64,000 nucleotides of DNA. Origin: Photobacterium ganghwense (GTDB taxonomy: Bacteria; Pseudomonadota; Gammaproteobacteria; Enterobacterales; Vibrionaceae). Positions 15,717-24,458 of this stretch are shown here, one piece after another; position 1 is the stretch's first letter, and the number at the start of each line of letters is the position of its first letter. The stretch lies in contig NZ_PYMI01000002.1 of NCBI RefSeq assembly GCF_003025595.1, positions 372,001-436,000 of the forward strand, in the 5' to 3' direction. Under the pieces are notes generated by a model. It searched no databases and was not told where the DNA came from. It saw nothing but the letters and a program-made list of their open reading frames with translations. A program made the translations under genes and the position numbers.

Positions 15717-18029
15717 ATGATGATGCTGAATTTTTCCGGTGAACTGACCTTTGGCCGCCGTATCGAAACGTTTGAGGTACTTGAAGGTACGACAGCGATT
15801 TCCCTCAGAGGAACTACGGTAAAAAAAGGGTTTCTTTACGCCTACCTGTTTGATGCCAACCAGCACCTGCGTGCCGGAATTCTGTGGATGAAGCCAGAAA
15901 AAGACGTAGTGATTACCCATGATTCCGCCTCGTTGGGCGGCTTGGCGGGGGAGTTGCCCGCTGGTACCTGGTCACTTCACTTGTACAATCTGGAGGGGGA
16001 AGATCGCTCTCATAAACCGATGCAGTACCAGGCCGAAATCCGGTTTGATGTTGCGCCGGTGATGATGGGGTTGCCAACGGTACCGAATTTGCAACCGGAT
16101 AACCGGATTGCGTTTGATTACAGTGCGCTAAAAAAACCGGCGGCAGGCTGGTACAAAGGGGACTTGCACGCTCATACCCTGCTGTCGGACGGGCACAATA
16201 CGCTGGAAGCCGCAGCCGCAATCATTGAAACGCAGGAACTGGATTTTATGTTCCTGACCGAGCATAACCTTTGCCACCCGGCGTTGCCGGATAGCGAACA
16301 CACACTGATTCTGCCGGGTGTCGAAATCACGACGGACAAAGGTCATTTCAATGTGCATGGTCCATGTCGGGGATTGGCGATGTTTGAGGCCAAACACGCC
16401 AGTGCTGACTTGATTGAGCAGGGCATTGCCATGGCAGGAAAGAACATCCCAGGCGCGTCCAGCCACCTTGGGAACATCAGCATTAACCATCCGATGATGA
16501 AACCCTGGCATTGGCAATATGCCGATATGCCGCTGGCGCAGGTCGATACGATGGAAATTTGTTGCGATCCGACCTGGTCGACTTCACCGGCTTCCACTGA
16601 GCAGGCACTTGAAGTGTTAACGGCTATGTGGCAGTGCGGTCACCGGATTTACGGCGTCGGCGGCAGCGATTCACACCTTGAACCACACGAGCGTAACCCC
16701 AAAGCGACAGCACCGTCGATTTACGGTGATCCGGCGACATACGTGTTTTCACATGGCCTGAGTGGTGAAGGCATTTTGGCGGGACTGCGTAACGGGCATG
16801 TGTACCTGGAACGTCAATGCGGGCTGGTGGTCAGTATTAATCTTGGTAGCGTGCTGCCGGGGCAGGATGTCGGCGACAGCGTCGTGCATTTTCAGCTGAC
16901 GGTGAAGGACAAGGTGAATGACTATTACGCGGAATTTATCGCGGACGGTGACGTCATCGCCCGCCAGGCATTACAACTGGAAGGGAGCGGGCTCAAGACC
17001 GAGGTTGAAGTCGAGATGGCACGCTACCACTGGCTGCGGGTGGATATTCGCCGCGGGACTGTGCCCAGCGATACGCAGCTGAGCCGCGGTGAACGTGGGG
17101 AATTTGAAGGGCTGATTAATCCCGTTTTCAACGGGCAGCACGTTCTCTTTGCTGAGCCAGTGGTGACTACCTGGGGGGAACTGATGGCCAGCGACAGCAT
17201 GGCTGCTATCAAGCAGGCAAATCATCTGGCCACGCAACAGAGTACGCAGAGTAAACAGCAGAAAGTCAAAGGCGTGTTGTTTGATAAAGACGGCACCCTG
17301 CTGGAGTTTCATCACATGTGGCTCAAGGTGGCGCAGGGGGTTGTCAACGCGTTGTTGGCGGCGTACCCGGCCCGCAGTGACATAACCGATGAAAAAATCG
17401 ATGCAGAAACTGATGATGCATCAAGCGACGTGACGGCGCAAAGCCTGCTGACAGCAATCGGCGTGTTCGGTGAACGGGTCGATAACCATGGTTTGCTGGC
17501 ATCGAACCCGGTTGAAGACACTGCCGATGCCTGGTATGCCATGTTACAACCTTCCTGCTCTCGTGACGCTTTTACGTGTCAGGTGAAAACCTTGTTTAAT
17601 CAGCAAGTCGAAGCGCAGCCAGAGCTGATCCAGGCTCTGCCGGGGATTGAAGAATCGCTCATTAAACTGAAACAAATGGGCTATAAGCTGGGAATCGCCA
17701 CCGCTGACACCAAAGCCGCCACGCTGTACTCCTTAGAGCAATCTGGTCTGCTGGGATTGTTTGACTTCATTGGTTACTCCGACGGCGATATTGCCCCGAA
17801 ACCCGCGCCAGCGTTAATGAATGCGTTTTGTGCCCATTGTGATCTGACGCCGGATCAGGTGGTGATGTTTGGCGATACCGTGTCTGACATGGTATTCGGC
17901 CGCAATGCCGGTGCCCGTCGGATTGGCGTGCTGACCGGAACCGCGACTGAGGAAGAATTACGCCCTTACGCCGATTTTGTCCTCCATTCAGTGGCAGACT
18001 TTTCACCCAGCCTGCTTGAAACGGCGTAA
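15717..18029 (+). CDS. PHP metallo-phosphoesterase / HAD phosphatase fusion
   Basis: A 770-residue two-enzyme protein without signal peptide. Residues 1-140 form a beta-rich N-terminal domain. Residues 145-365 are a PHP domain of the CehA/McbA type, with metal ligands in GDLHAHT (H151, H153), TEHN (E182, H183), NHP (H258) and SDSH (D318, H320). A beta-rich linker domain follows to about 500. Residues 515-770 are a HAD phosphatase of the phosphoglycolate-phosphatase type: nucleophile D523 and D525 in FDKDGT, ATADT, K695 in PKPAP and the acid pair in GDTVSD (D720, D724). All catalytic residues appear intact. Position inside a UgpABCE-like operon suggests stepwise hydrolysis of an imported phosphodiester, first to a monoester and then to phosphate. 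This is inference. Confidence 0.88.
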   Translation: MMMLNFSGELTFGRRIETFEVLEGTTAISLRGTTVKKGFLYAYLFDANQHLRAGILWMKPEKDVVITHDSASLGGLAGELPAGTWSLHLYNLEGEDRSHKPMQYQAEIRFDVAPVMMGLPTVPNLQPDNRIAFDYSALKKPAAGWYKGDLHAHTLLSDGHNTLEAAAAIIETQELDFMFLTEHNLCHPALPDSEHTLILPGVEITTDKGHFNVHGPCRGLAMFEAKHASADLIEQGIAMAGKNIPGASSHLGNISINHPMMKPWHWQYADMPLAQVDTMEICCDPTWSTSPASTEQALEVLTAMWQCGHRIYGVGGSDSHLEPHERNPKATAPSIYGDPATYVFSHGLSGEGILAGLRNGHVYLERQCGLVVSINLGSVLPGQDVGDSVVHFQLTVKDKVNDYYAEFIADGDVIARQALQLEGSGLKTEVEVEMARYHWLRVDIRRGTVPSDTQLSRGERGEFEGLINPVFNGQHVLFAEPVVTTWGELMASDSMAAIKQANHLATQQSTQSKQQKVKGVLFDKDGTLLEFHHMWLKVAQGVVNALLAAYPARSDITDEKIDAETDDASSDVTAQSLLTAIGVFGERVDNHGLLASNPVEDTADAWYAMLQPSCSRDAFTCQVKTLFNQQVEAQPELIQALPGIEESLIKLKQMGYKLGIATADTKAATLYSLEQSGLLGLFDFIGYSDGDIAPKPAPALMNAFCAHCDLTPDQVVMFGDTVSDMVFGRNAGARRIGVLTGTATEEELRPYADFVLHSVADFSPSLLETA

Positions 18030-18050
18030 GCCGTGATGCATCGGCTCCAA

Positions 18051-18076
18051 TGGCCCTATGTGCAAGCCTAGGGCCA
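18051..18076 (+). other. Intercistronic hairpin before the ATPase gene
   Basis: TGGCCCTA / TAGGGCCA, perfect 8-bp stem with a 10-nt loop and no T-run. It is more likely an mRNA-stabilising or attenuating structure between the fusion gene and the ATPase gene than a full terminator. Confidence 0.6.
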
Positions 18077-18122
18077 GTTGGGGCTGACAACATGAAAAAC
18101 AGAACAGAGACGGAAAATAAAC

Positions 18123-19298
18123 ATGGCTGAAGTAGTGCTTCGGGACGTAGCAAAAACCTACCCGAACGGATTTAAAGCAGTGAAGGGGATCGACCTGACG
18201 ATCAAAGAAGGTGAGTTTATGGTTTTTGTCGGGCCGTCAGGGTGCGCCAAATCAACCACATTGCGTATGATCGCCGGTCTGGAAGAAATTTCCGGTGGCG
18301 ATATCCTGATTGGCGACAAACGGGTGAACGATTTGCCGCCAAAAGATCGGGGGATTGCGATGGTGTTTCAGAACTATGCTCTGTATCCGCATATGTCGGT
18401 GTACGACAACATGGCCTTTGGCCTGAGGCAGCAAAAGCTGGATAAGCACGACATAGACAGTCGGATCCGAGAGGCTGCAGAGACGTTGGAAATCAGCCAT
18501 TTGCTGGAAAATAAACCGGGTGAAATGTCTGGTGGCCAGCGACAGCGGGTTGCGCTGGGACGGGCAATGGTTCGCAAACCGGATGTTTTCCTGTTCGACG
18601 AACCATTGTCTAATCTTGACGCCAAATTGCGGGTGTCCACTCGGGTCAGTATTGCTCAGTTGCACAATGATCTGAAAGCGGAAGGGCAGACGGCCACCAT
18701 GATTTATGTCACGCACGATCAGGTGGAAGCCATGACTCTTGGCGATCGTATCTGCGTGCTTAATCAGGGAACAATCATGCAGGTGGACACGCCCATGAAC
18801 CTGTATCGTTACCCGGCCAACAAGTTTGTCGCCGGGTTCATTGGTTCACCGGCGATGAATCTGGTGAAAGCCAGAGTGCAGGCAGAATCCGGTATGACAT
18901 TTATCGAGCTGGGAAATGGCATGAAATTGCCGCTTCCTGCGGATAAAGCACAACAAGTTACGCATAAATTAGGGCATCAGATCTGGTTCGGGTTGCGACC
19001 GGAGCACATTCATGTCGTCAGTATGTCTGAGAATGATTTGAATGATGCAACGGTGCCGGATGTCAATCCACGCGAAAAGGCGCCCCAGAGCCAGAAATGG
19101 CACCGTATCGATGTTGTTGAGTCGATGGGCAATGAACTGTACCTGTATTTTCAGACCGGTGACGATAAGCTGGTGGCCAGGATCCCGTTTGATCCGGCGC
19201 AGGACATCCGCCATGGCGACAACAGACTGATGCAATTTGATATGAATCATTGCCATCTGTTTGATATCGACACCGAGCAGGCTTTGTTGCTTGGCTGA
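18123..19298 (+). CDS. ABC importer ATPase (MalK/UgpC-like)
   Basis: A 391-residue ATPase energising the importer. Nucleotide-binding domain residues 1-235: Walker A GPSGCAKST, Q-loop VFQNYALYPH, signature MSGGQRQRVALGRA, Walker B VFLFDEPLSNLD, switch His in YVTHDQ. The C-terminal regulatory OB-fold/TOBE domain starts near 240 (FIGSPAMNLV). The Walker A has Ala where the consensus GxxGxGKST has Gly; the DNA reads GCC unambiguously. The C-terminal domain carries an insertion (DVNPREKAPQSQKWH). The ATPase is separated from the permeases by the fusion gene, but strand and spacing support one operon. Confidence 0.9.
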   Translation: MAEVVLRDVAKTYPNGFKAVKGIDLTIKEGEFMVFVGPSGCAKSTTLRMIAGLEEISGGDILIGDKRVNDLPPKDRGIAMVFQNYALYPHMSVYDNMAFGLRQQKLDKHDIDSRIREAAETLEISHLLENKPGEMSGGQRQRVALGRAMVRKPDVFLFDEPLSNLDAKLRVSTRVSIAQLHNDLKAEGQTATMIYVTHDQVEAMTLGDRICVLNQGTIMQVDTPMNLYRYPANKFVAGFIGSPAMNLVKARVQAESGMTFIELGNGMKLPLPADKAQQVTHKLGHQIWFGLRPEHIHVVSMSENDLNDATVPDVNPREKAPQSQKWHRIDVVESMGNELYLYFQTGDDKLVARIPFDPAQDIRHGDNRLMQFDMNHCHLFDIDTEQALLLG

Positions 19299-19300
19299 TA

Positions 19301-19324
19301 GGCATCTGGCGACCGGCATCTGGC
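19301..19324. repeat. 10-bp direct repeat after the ATPase stop
   Basis: GGCATCTGGC at 19301-19310 and 19315-19324 (period 14). GGCTGAT, which contains the ATPase stop, recurs at 19322. The repeat block therefore includes the end of the coding region. Confidence 0.7.
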
Positions 19325-19378
19325 TGATTAACGAATCAGTTCGGTACTTATCTCGTAGGATGATTTCTATCAGGGCGT

Positions 19379-22288
19379 TTATCGGGTGGTTTCATGTGCC
19401 AGATCCGGCTCACCACATTGGGCGAGAATCTCTGCCCGGGCTCGGTTTCTCAGGGTCAGGACGGCATGCCAGTCTTCCCCGTTCGGATAAATCGGTTGGC
19501 CGATGATGACGTCGATTGCGCTGCGCCGCGGAAATAATGACTGGTCACGCAGCATGGATCGGGTGCCGCGCAGCGTAACAGGGATCACGGGCAGTTGCTT
19601 GTCCACCGCAATCTGAAACGCGCCGAGATGGAAATCATGCAGCCCAGCCATGCGGTAAAGGGTGCCTTCTGGAAAAATGGTCAGGGGGCTGGGGCGCATG
19701 GAGGCCTCGGCCAGCTTCTGGCTGTCACTCAGGCTTTTTTCGGTATCAAACCGTTCAACGAAGTGAGTGCCCAGCTTTTCCAGAAAAATACGGGCGAAGG
19801 TATTCCCCAGTAATTCCGACTTGGCCACAAACTGTAATTCGCGGTCTGTCGCTGCAATCACCATGATACCGTCGAGATAGCTGGCGTGATTGACCACCAG
19901 AATACCGGGTGTACCTTTCGGTGGCAGGTGAGATTTGCCCTGCACCGTAAACGGCGTCGCGGTTAGCCAAAGCAGAGTACGCGCGCCCCAGCGGGTGACC
20001 CGCCAAGCGAGGTGGCTTGGCAGCAGGGCAACCAGCAACCACACCGGCGGAGCCAGTAATCCCAGTATCAGCCACATATAGCCGGCAAACAGGTAACTTT
20101 TTGCCTGACGAACAAACTGGTTCAGGGTCGGCTGCATACCCGCCACCGCAACCCGAAGGGTCTGCCACCAGACGGCACGCTGTGGGGCATTGAGTGTGCC
20201 GGTGTCATACAGATGGCGGCAGGAAGAACGGCGAATTTTACCGCTGGAGGTTTTCGGGACGGTATGGGGCGGGCACAAGGCAATATCGTCAACGGGAATG
20301 CCCAGTACCTCCTGAGCCGCGGCCTGAATCCGGTTACGAAGCGCCGTTTTATCCTCTTCCGTGCGCAAGTTCGTTTCGGCCAGCACAATCAGTTGCTCTG
20401 TGCCGTTTCGGGTGTTGGTATGAGCAAATGCTGCCACACATCCTTTGCGTACCCCGGGTAGCTGGCTGACGGCAGCCTCCAGCTCATGGGGATAAATGTT
20501 ACGACCGGCTTTGATGATGATGTCTTTGCAGCGTCCGGTCAGAAACAGTTCTCCGTCGATGGTCAGGCCGCGGTCGCCGGTCCTCAGCCAGTCCTGGTGA
20601 TATAACTCTTGCGTTTTTTCCGGTGAGCGGTAATAGCCCTGCGTGGATGACAGTCCTTTAAATTCCAGCTCTCCTTCCTGGCGTTCCGGCAGCTCCCGCC
20701 CTTGGCTGTCAACAATCCGGATCTGGTGCCCCGGTAACGGATGGCCCAATCCGATTAAGGGCAGGCTATCGGCAAAGGTATGATCGGGGTGAGGGGTCGG
20801 GCTGGTGTGAGGCGTTGAGCCAGGTTGGTGTTGAGGCTTCTCTGGTTTGTTGGATGTTACCGCGATGGCTTGCCCGGAGCGAAAAAAGGTATCGCGGTCA
20901 ATATATTCCACCCGTGGGGCTCGGGGTTGCATCGGGAAGGTCAGCCCGACGGTAGATTCCGCCAGTCCGTAAACCGGCGCCATCGCTTCCGGGCGAAAAC
21001 CGTACCGGGCAAAGCGTTCGGTAAAACGGGCCATGGTATCGGCACTGATGGGTTCGGCACCGTTCCAGGCCCGGCGCAAACTGCTGAGATCCAGCCCTTG
21101 CAGATCACGCTCATCGATTTTGTTGACGCACAGTTCATAGGCAAAATTCGGGGCGGCAGACAGGGTGCCTTTGTGATGGTGGATCGCCCACAACCAGCGC
21201 TGCGGTTTGGCCAGGAACAACAGCGGCGACATAATAACCAGCGGAATGGCATGGTAGAGACTGCCAAACCAGGCTCCGATAAGTCCCATGTCGTGATAGA
21301 CCGGCAGCCAGCTGATAAACACGTCATCAGGCGTCGCGCCGACGGCCTTGCCCATGGCCCGGACGTTGGTCAGCAGGTTGCGATGTGTCAGGGTGACGCC
21401 TTTCGGAGTGCCGGTACTGCCGGAGGTATACTGTAAAAACGCGATATCATCTGCTTTGGCTTGCCCGACATGCACATAGTCCTGATCGGGGGCGATTTCA
21501 TCCGGTGTTACGATGTGCTCAATGCTGGTTGCCTGCATGCGCAGCAGCTGGGATAGCGGTTTGGCTTCGTTGACGGTGATCAGCATACGCGCGTCTGCAT
21601 TCTGCAAGATTTTAGCATGGCGCATCAGGTGATCTTCCAGCTGAGATGGCCGTGCCGGCGGATATATCGGAACCGGAATTGCCCGTGCGTACAAGATGCC
21701 GTAAAAGCAGAAAAAATACTCGTTGCAGGTTGGCAGCATAATGGCAACGGTATGCCCCGGCTCTATCCCCGCCGCCAGCAGCCCCTGCGCGATTTTTCGC
21801 GCACGTTCATGAAGCACCTGATAACTGATGATTTCCACGTCATCGGCATTTTGGTAGACATACAGGTGAGGGCGATCCGGATGATGCTGCACATGCCAGT
21901 CCAGTAGCTCCTGCAAGGTTTCCACTTGTTCCGGGGCTTTTTCTGCTTTTTCCAGATGAATTTCGCCAATATTGGCTTTTACTGCACTGGGAGCCTGGAG
22001 GGCACTGAACACTTCGTTAAGGAGATCGCGCGGGGTTTCTATGGTCGCCAGTGCCTGATCAGACAAAGGTACGGCAAAGCAGACTTCTGTACGCTGGATG
22101 AGCTCAGCCCGGATTAAACTGTCAAAACCCAGATCGCTGTCCAACTGACTGTCCAGCTGTATCTCGGGTAAGGCCGATGTGCCTTGATTGGCTTCACTGG
22201 CCAGTTGTTCGATGAGTGCCAGCAACTGTTGGGCAGCCTGTTTAGGATCCAGTTCCGCAGTCGAATGGGGGATATGGCTGTCCGGCAT
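19379..22288 (-). CDS. Carrier protein - fatty acyl-AMP ligase - acyltransferase in one chain
   Basis: A 969-residue three-domain protein. Residues 20-95 are an acyl-carrier domain with the phosphopantetheine site DLGFDSL (Ser57). Residues about 120-700 are an adenylating enzyme of the FAAL type: YTSGSTGTPKG (287-299), SWLPVYHDMGLIG, APNFAYELC, TGDRG and the C-terminal lysine in PKTSSGKIR. Residues 734-764 are one or two membrane helices. Residues 780-945 are a PlsC/LPLAT acyltransferase with NHASYLD (H801, D806) and FPEGTLYR. ATG 22288 has AGGG eight bases upstream; a TTG at 22321 is less likely. It would activate a fatty acid, load its own carrier and acylate a membrane lipid. E. coli Aas has the opposite domain order and no carrier. 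Confidence 0.85.
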   Translation of the reverse strand: MPDSHIPHSTAELDPKQAAQQLLALIEQLASEANQGTSALPEIQLDSQLDSDLGFDSLIRAELIQRTEVCFAVPLSDQALATIETPRDLLNEVFSALQAPSAVKANIGEIHLEKAEKAPEQVETLQELLDWHVQHHPDRPHLYVYQNADDVEIISYQVLHERARKIAQGLLAAGIEPGHTVAIMLPTCNEYFFCFYGILYARAIPVPIYPPARPSQLEDHLMRHAKILQNADARMLITVNEAKPLSQLLRMQATSIEHIVTPDEIAPDQDYVHVGQAKADDIAFLQYTSGSTGTPKGVTLTHRNLLTNVRAMGKAVGATPDDVFISWLPVYHDMGLIGAWFGSLYHAIPLVIMSPLLFLAKPQRWLWAIHHHKGTLSAAPNFAYELCVNKIDERDLQGLDLSSLRRAWNGAEPISADTMARFTERFARYGFRPEAMAPVYGLAESTVGLTFPMQPRAPRVEYIDRDTFFRSGQAIAVTSNKPEKPQHQPGSTPHTSPTPHPDHTFADSLPLIGLGHPLPGHQIRIVDSQGRELPERQEGELEFKGLSSTQGYYRSPEKTQELYHQDWLRTGDRGLTIDGELFLTGRCKDIIIKAGRNIYPHELEAAVSQLPGVRKGCVAAFAHTNTRNGTEQLIVLAETNLRTEEDKTALRNRIQAAAQEVLGIPVDDIALCPPHTVPKTSSGKIRRSSCRHLYDTGTLNAPQRAVWWQTLRVAVAGMQPTLNQFVRQAKSYLFAGYMWLILGLLAPPVWLLVALLPSHLAWRVTRWGARTLLWLTATPFTVQGKSHLPPKGTPGILVVNHASYLDGIMVIAATDRELQFVAKSELLGNTFARIFLEKLGTHFVERFDTEKSLSDSQKLAEASMRPSPLTIFPEGTLYRMAGLHDFHLGAFQIAVDKQLPVIPVTLRGTRSMLRDQSLFPRRSAIDVIIGQPIYPNGEDWHAVLTLRNRARAEILAQCGEPDLAHETTR

Positions 22289-22521
22289 CGTGCACACCCT
22301 GCTAATGGTATTTGATTTCAATTATCTGCCTACAAGTGTAGACAACAGAAGGGAAAATGCAGGAACGGACGGTGATGGCTACAGAAAGTCGCAATGACAG
22401 AGTAGGGATTTTACAGTGTAAAACCCCTACCAACTGCATGTCTGTTGGATAATTACCACGGCAGACATGACATGATAAATGATGCCAAGCGAAGACAAGC
22501 GAATGGGTTACAATTTCGCTC

Positions 22522-23763
22522 TTATGCTTCTTTCACAATGCGGTTACGGCCACTGGATTTGGCACTGTACAGGCAGGCATCAGCACGTTGGATAAGTTCA
22601 TGAATCCCGGTTTCAGCGTGTACCACACCCAGGCTGATGCTGTAACGGATTGGGTTGCCGAGAATAGTGAGTTCCGTGTTGGCAATGTCTTCGCGCAGAA
22701 TATCCAGCCGACGCTCAAAAATTTCGGCGGAGTTGCCATATAAAATGCAGAACTCTTCGCCACCGAAGCGGGCGACCAATGCATCCGGGAAATAAGCTTC
22801 CAGCCGTTTGGCCAGCTCAATCAGTACCATGTCGCCAATGTGGTGGCCATAGGTGTCGTTAAGACCTTTGAAGTTATCAATATCCAGCAGCGCCAGACAG
22901 CGCGGCCCGCTGTGCTTCTTGACCTGCGGGTGTTCAAAGAAATAGCGGCGGTTCCATGTCTGGGTCAGGTAGTCTTTGTTGGCCATCTGGAACAGGTTGC
23001 GCTCTGAGTCCATGATGTTCAGCGTACTGTGAAGACGGCAATAGAACTCTTCCTGATTAAAGGGTTTTTTCAGGAAATCATTGGCACCGGCTTTCAGAAA
23101 TTTAGCGGTCAGGGCATTTTCATCGCTGGCGGATAACCCGATGATGGCCATCTGCCCCGGTCGAAATCTGCGGCGCAGTTCTTTCACCAGGCTGACTCCA
23201 TCCCGTTCAGGCATGCTGTAATCCGTGATCACCAGCGAGATTCCTTTTTCCTGTTCAATCAGTGCCAGGGCCTGATTGACATTACTTGCTTCCAGCACCG
23301 TCAGATATTGGCGCTCAAGCAGACTGCGCGTGTATTTACGGGCGGTAGCGGAATCATCCACGACCAGAGCTTTGTGGCCCGCATTGTGTTCCAGGCGCTT
23401 GAGAATTGGAATGATACTGCTGATACAGGTTGGGCTGTCCTTCGGGACATAATCGATGACGGTTTTAGCCAGCACCCGTTCACGCGTCAGTTCGTCCATC
23501 ATGGCGGTGAGCACGATCACTTTCACGCCGACTGACAGGCAGACGTCAATGATTTCACCGTCCTGACCGTCCGGTAGGCAGTAGTCAAGAATGGCACAGA
23601 GAAAGTGGGTGCTTTCGTCAAGAATCCGTTCCGCTTCCGCGATGGTTTCAGCAATCACAGGCGTATAACCGGCTTGTCTTAGTTCGCTTTCAATGACTCG
23701 TCGAAATGGGCGGCTATCTTCTACGACTAATACTTTTTGCTCGTTTGCTTCAAAATTTGTCAT
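22522..23763 (-). CDS. Diguanylate cyclase with two receiver domains
   Basis: A 413-residue cytoplasmic signalling protein. Receiver 1 (residues 10-125) has acidic residues in VVEDS and phosphoacceptor D60 in AILDYCLPD. Receiver 2 (130-245) has VVDDS, D181 in ITDYSMPE and the lysine in LKKPF. The C-terminal GGDEF domain (255-410) carries LLDIDNFKGLNDTYGH and GGEEF at 334-338, so it should make c-di-GMP. No RxxD inhibitory site lies at the expected distance before GGEEF. There is no kinase gene nearby, so the phosphodonor is encoded elsewhere. It precedes the acyltransferase fusion on the same strand with a 230-nt gap. Confidence 0.92.
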   Translation of the reverse strand: MTNFEANEQKVLVVEDSRPFRRVIESELRQAGYTPVIAETIAEAERILDESTHFLCAILDYCLPDGQDGEIIDVCLSVGVKVIVLTAMMDELTRERVLAKTVIDYVPKDSPTCISSIIPILKRLEHNAGHKALVVDDSATARKYTRSLLERQYLTVLEASNVNQALALIEQEKGISLVITDYSMPERDGVSLVKELRRRFRPGQMAIIGLSASDENALTAKFLKAGANDFLKKPFNQEEFYCRLHSTLNIMDSERNLFQMANKDYLTQTWNRRYFFEHPQVKKHSGPRCLALLDIDNFKGLNDTYGHHIGDMVLIELAKRLEAYFPDALVARFGGEEFCILYGNSAEIFERRLDILREDIANTELTILGNPIRYSISLGVVHAETGIHELIQRADACLYSAKSSGRNRIVKEA

Positions 23764-24429
23764 GCCTGTTTAATATCGCGGATACACGGTCGCATTATTA
23801 TGATTTATTTTATTTTTAGATACAAATAACAGTTTTGATAAAAGTGATTATTGCGCTGTGAAATGTATTTTCTGCCAATTTTCCTGGAATAAAATAACGG
23901 AAGATAATTCGGACAACACTCTCTGCTCTGTGACGTGAGTGATTGTTAGCAGAATAAAAGACCTACTCCGGTTGTTAGGCCGGTCGGTGTTTGCTGACTT
24001 TTTCACTACTGGCGTCTTAGTTAAAGTTATGATTTTTATGTTTTATTGTTGGGGTTTGTTTGGATTTTATATGCTTTTGAGGTCCAACATTCTCTGAACT
24101 TATTTATTGTCGCAAAGTGAACAAAAGCCGGGTAAATATTCCCCTATATTTTTAGCGTTTTTCTTACGGCAATATTTTTGTCGTGAAAAAATACGGATTA
24201 AGAGAAAGATTATTGAGCTCATTCATGTTGATGAAATGCGTCTAATTGAGCGGGATTCATTCACGGCACGGCCTTTTTTCTAAAAAGTGTTGTGTCTGAA
24301 TGAGAGTCAGAAAAGAGGTAAGCATTTTAGTGCTTGTTATTTTACCCTGTTTTTTCCGTACCTGTTTTTCCGTAACAGTAAATAACGTAAAGCGAACAGG
24401 TGCCCTGGAAATGTGGACGGTAGGTACCA
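23764..24429. other. Long AT-rich intergenic region upstream of the cyclase gene
   Basis: About 670 nt between the AsmA-family gene and the cyclase gene, both on the minus strand. It holds a 15/14-nt tandem repeat (24346-24374) and a GC-rich patch near 23960-23986 (CCGG..CCGG), but no credible coding frame. The promoter for the cyclase must lie here. I could not place it. Confidence 0.45.
24346..24374. repeat. Tandem repeat, two units of 15/14 nt
   Basis: CCTGTTTTTTCCGTA followed directly by the same unit with one T fewer, downstream of the AsmA-family gene. Confidence 0.85.
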
Positions 24430-24454
24430 AAAAGCCAGCCCGAAGGCTGGCTTT
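24430..24454 (-). terminator. Terminator of the AsmA-family gene
   Basis: Stem AAAGCCAGCC / GGCTGGCTTT with a 4-nt loop (TTCG on the minus strand) and a following T-run. It sits immediately after the stop of the minus-strand gene ending at 24459. Confidence 0.85.
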
Positions 24455-24458
24455 TGTA

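Noticed and set aside
23941..24000. On the minus strand, CCGGCCTAACAACCGGAGTAGG resembles part of the c-di-GMP-I (GEMM) riboswitch, tempting because a diguanylate cyclase gene lies downstream.
   Set aside because: The conserved first half of the aptamer (the GCA..AGGGCAAA and GGGACGCAAAG segments) is not found upstream at the right distance, so only a short coincidental match remains.
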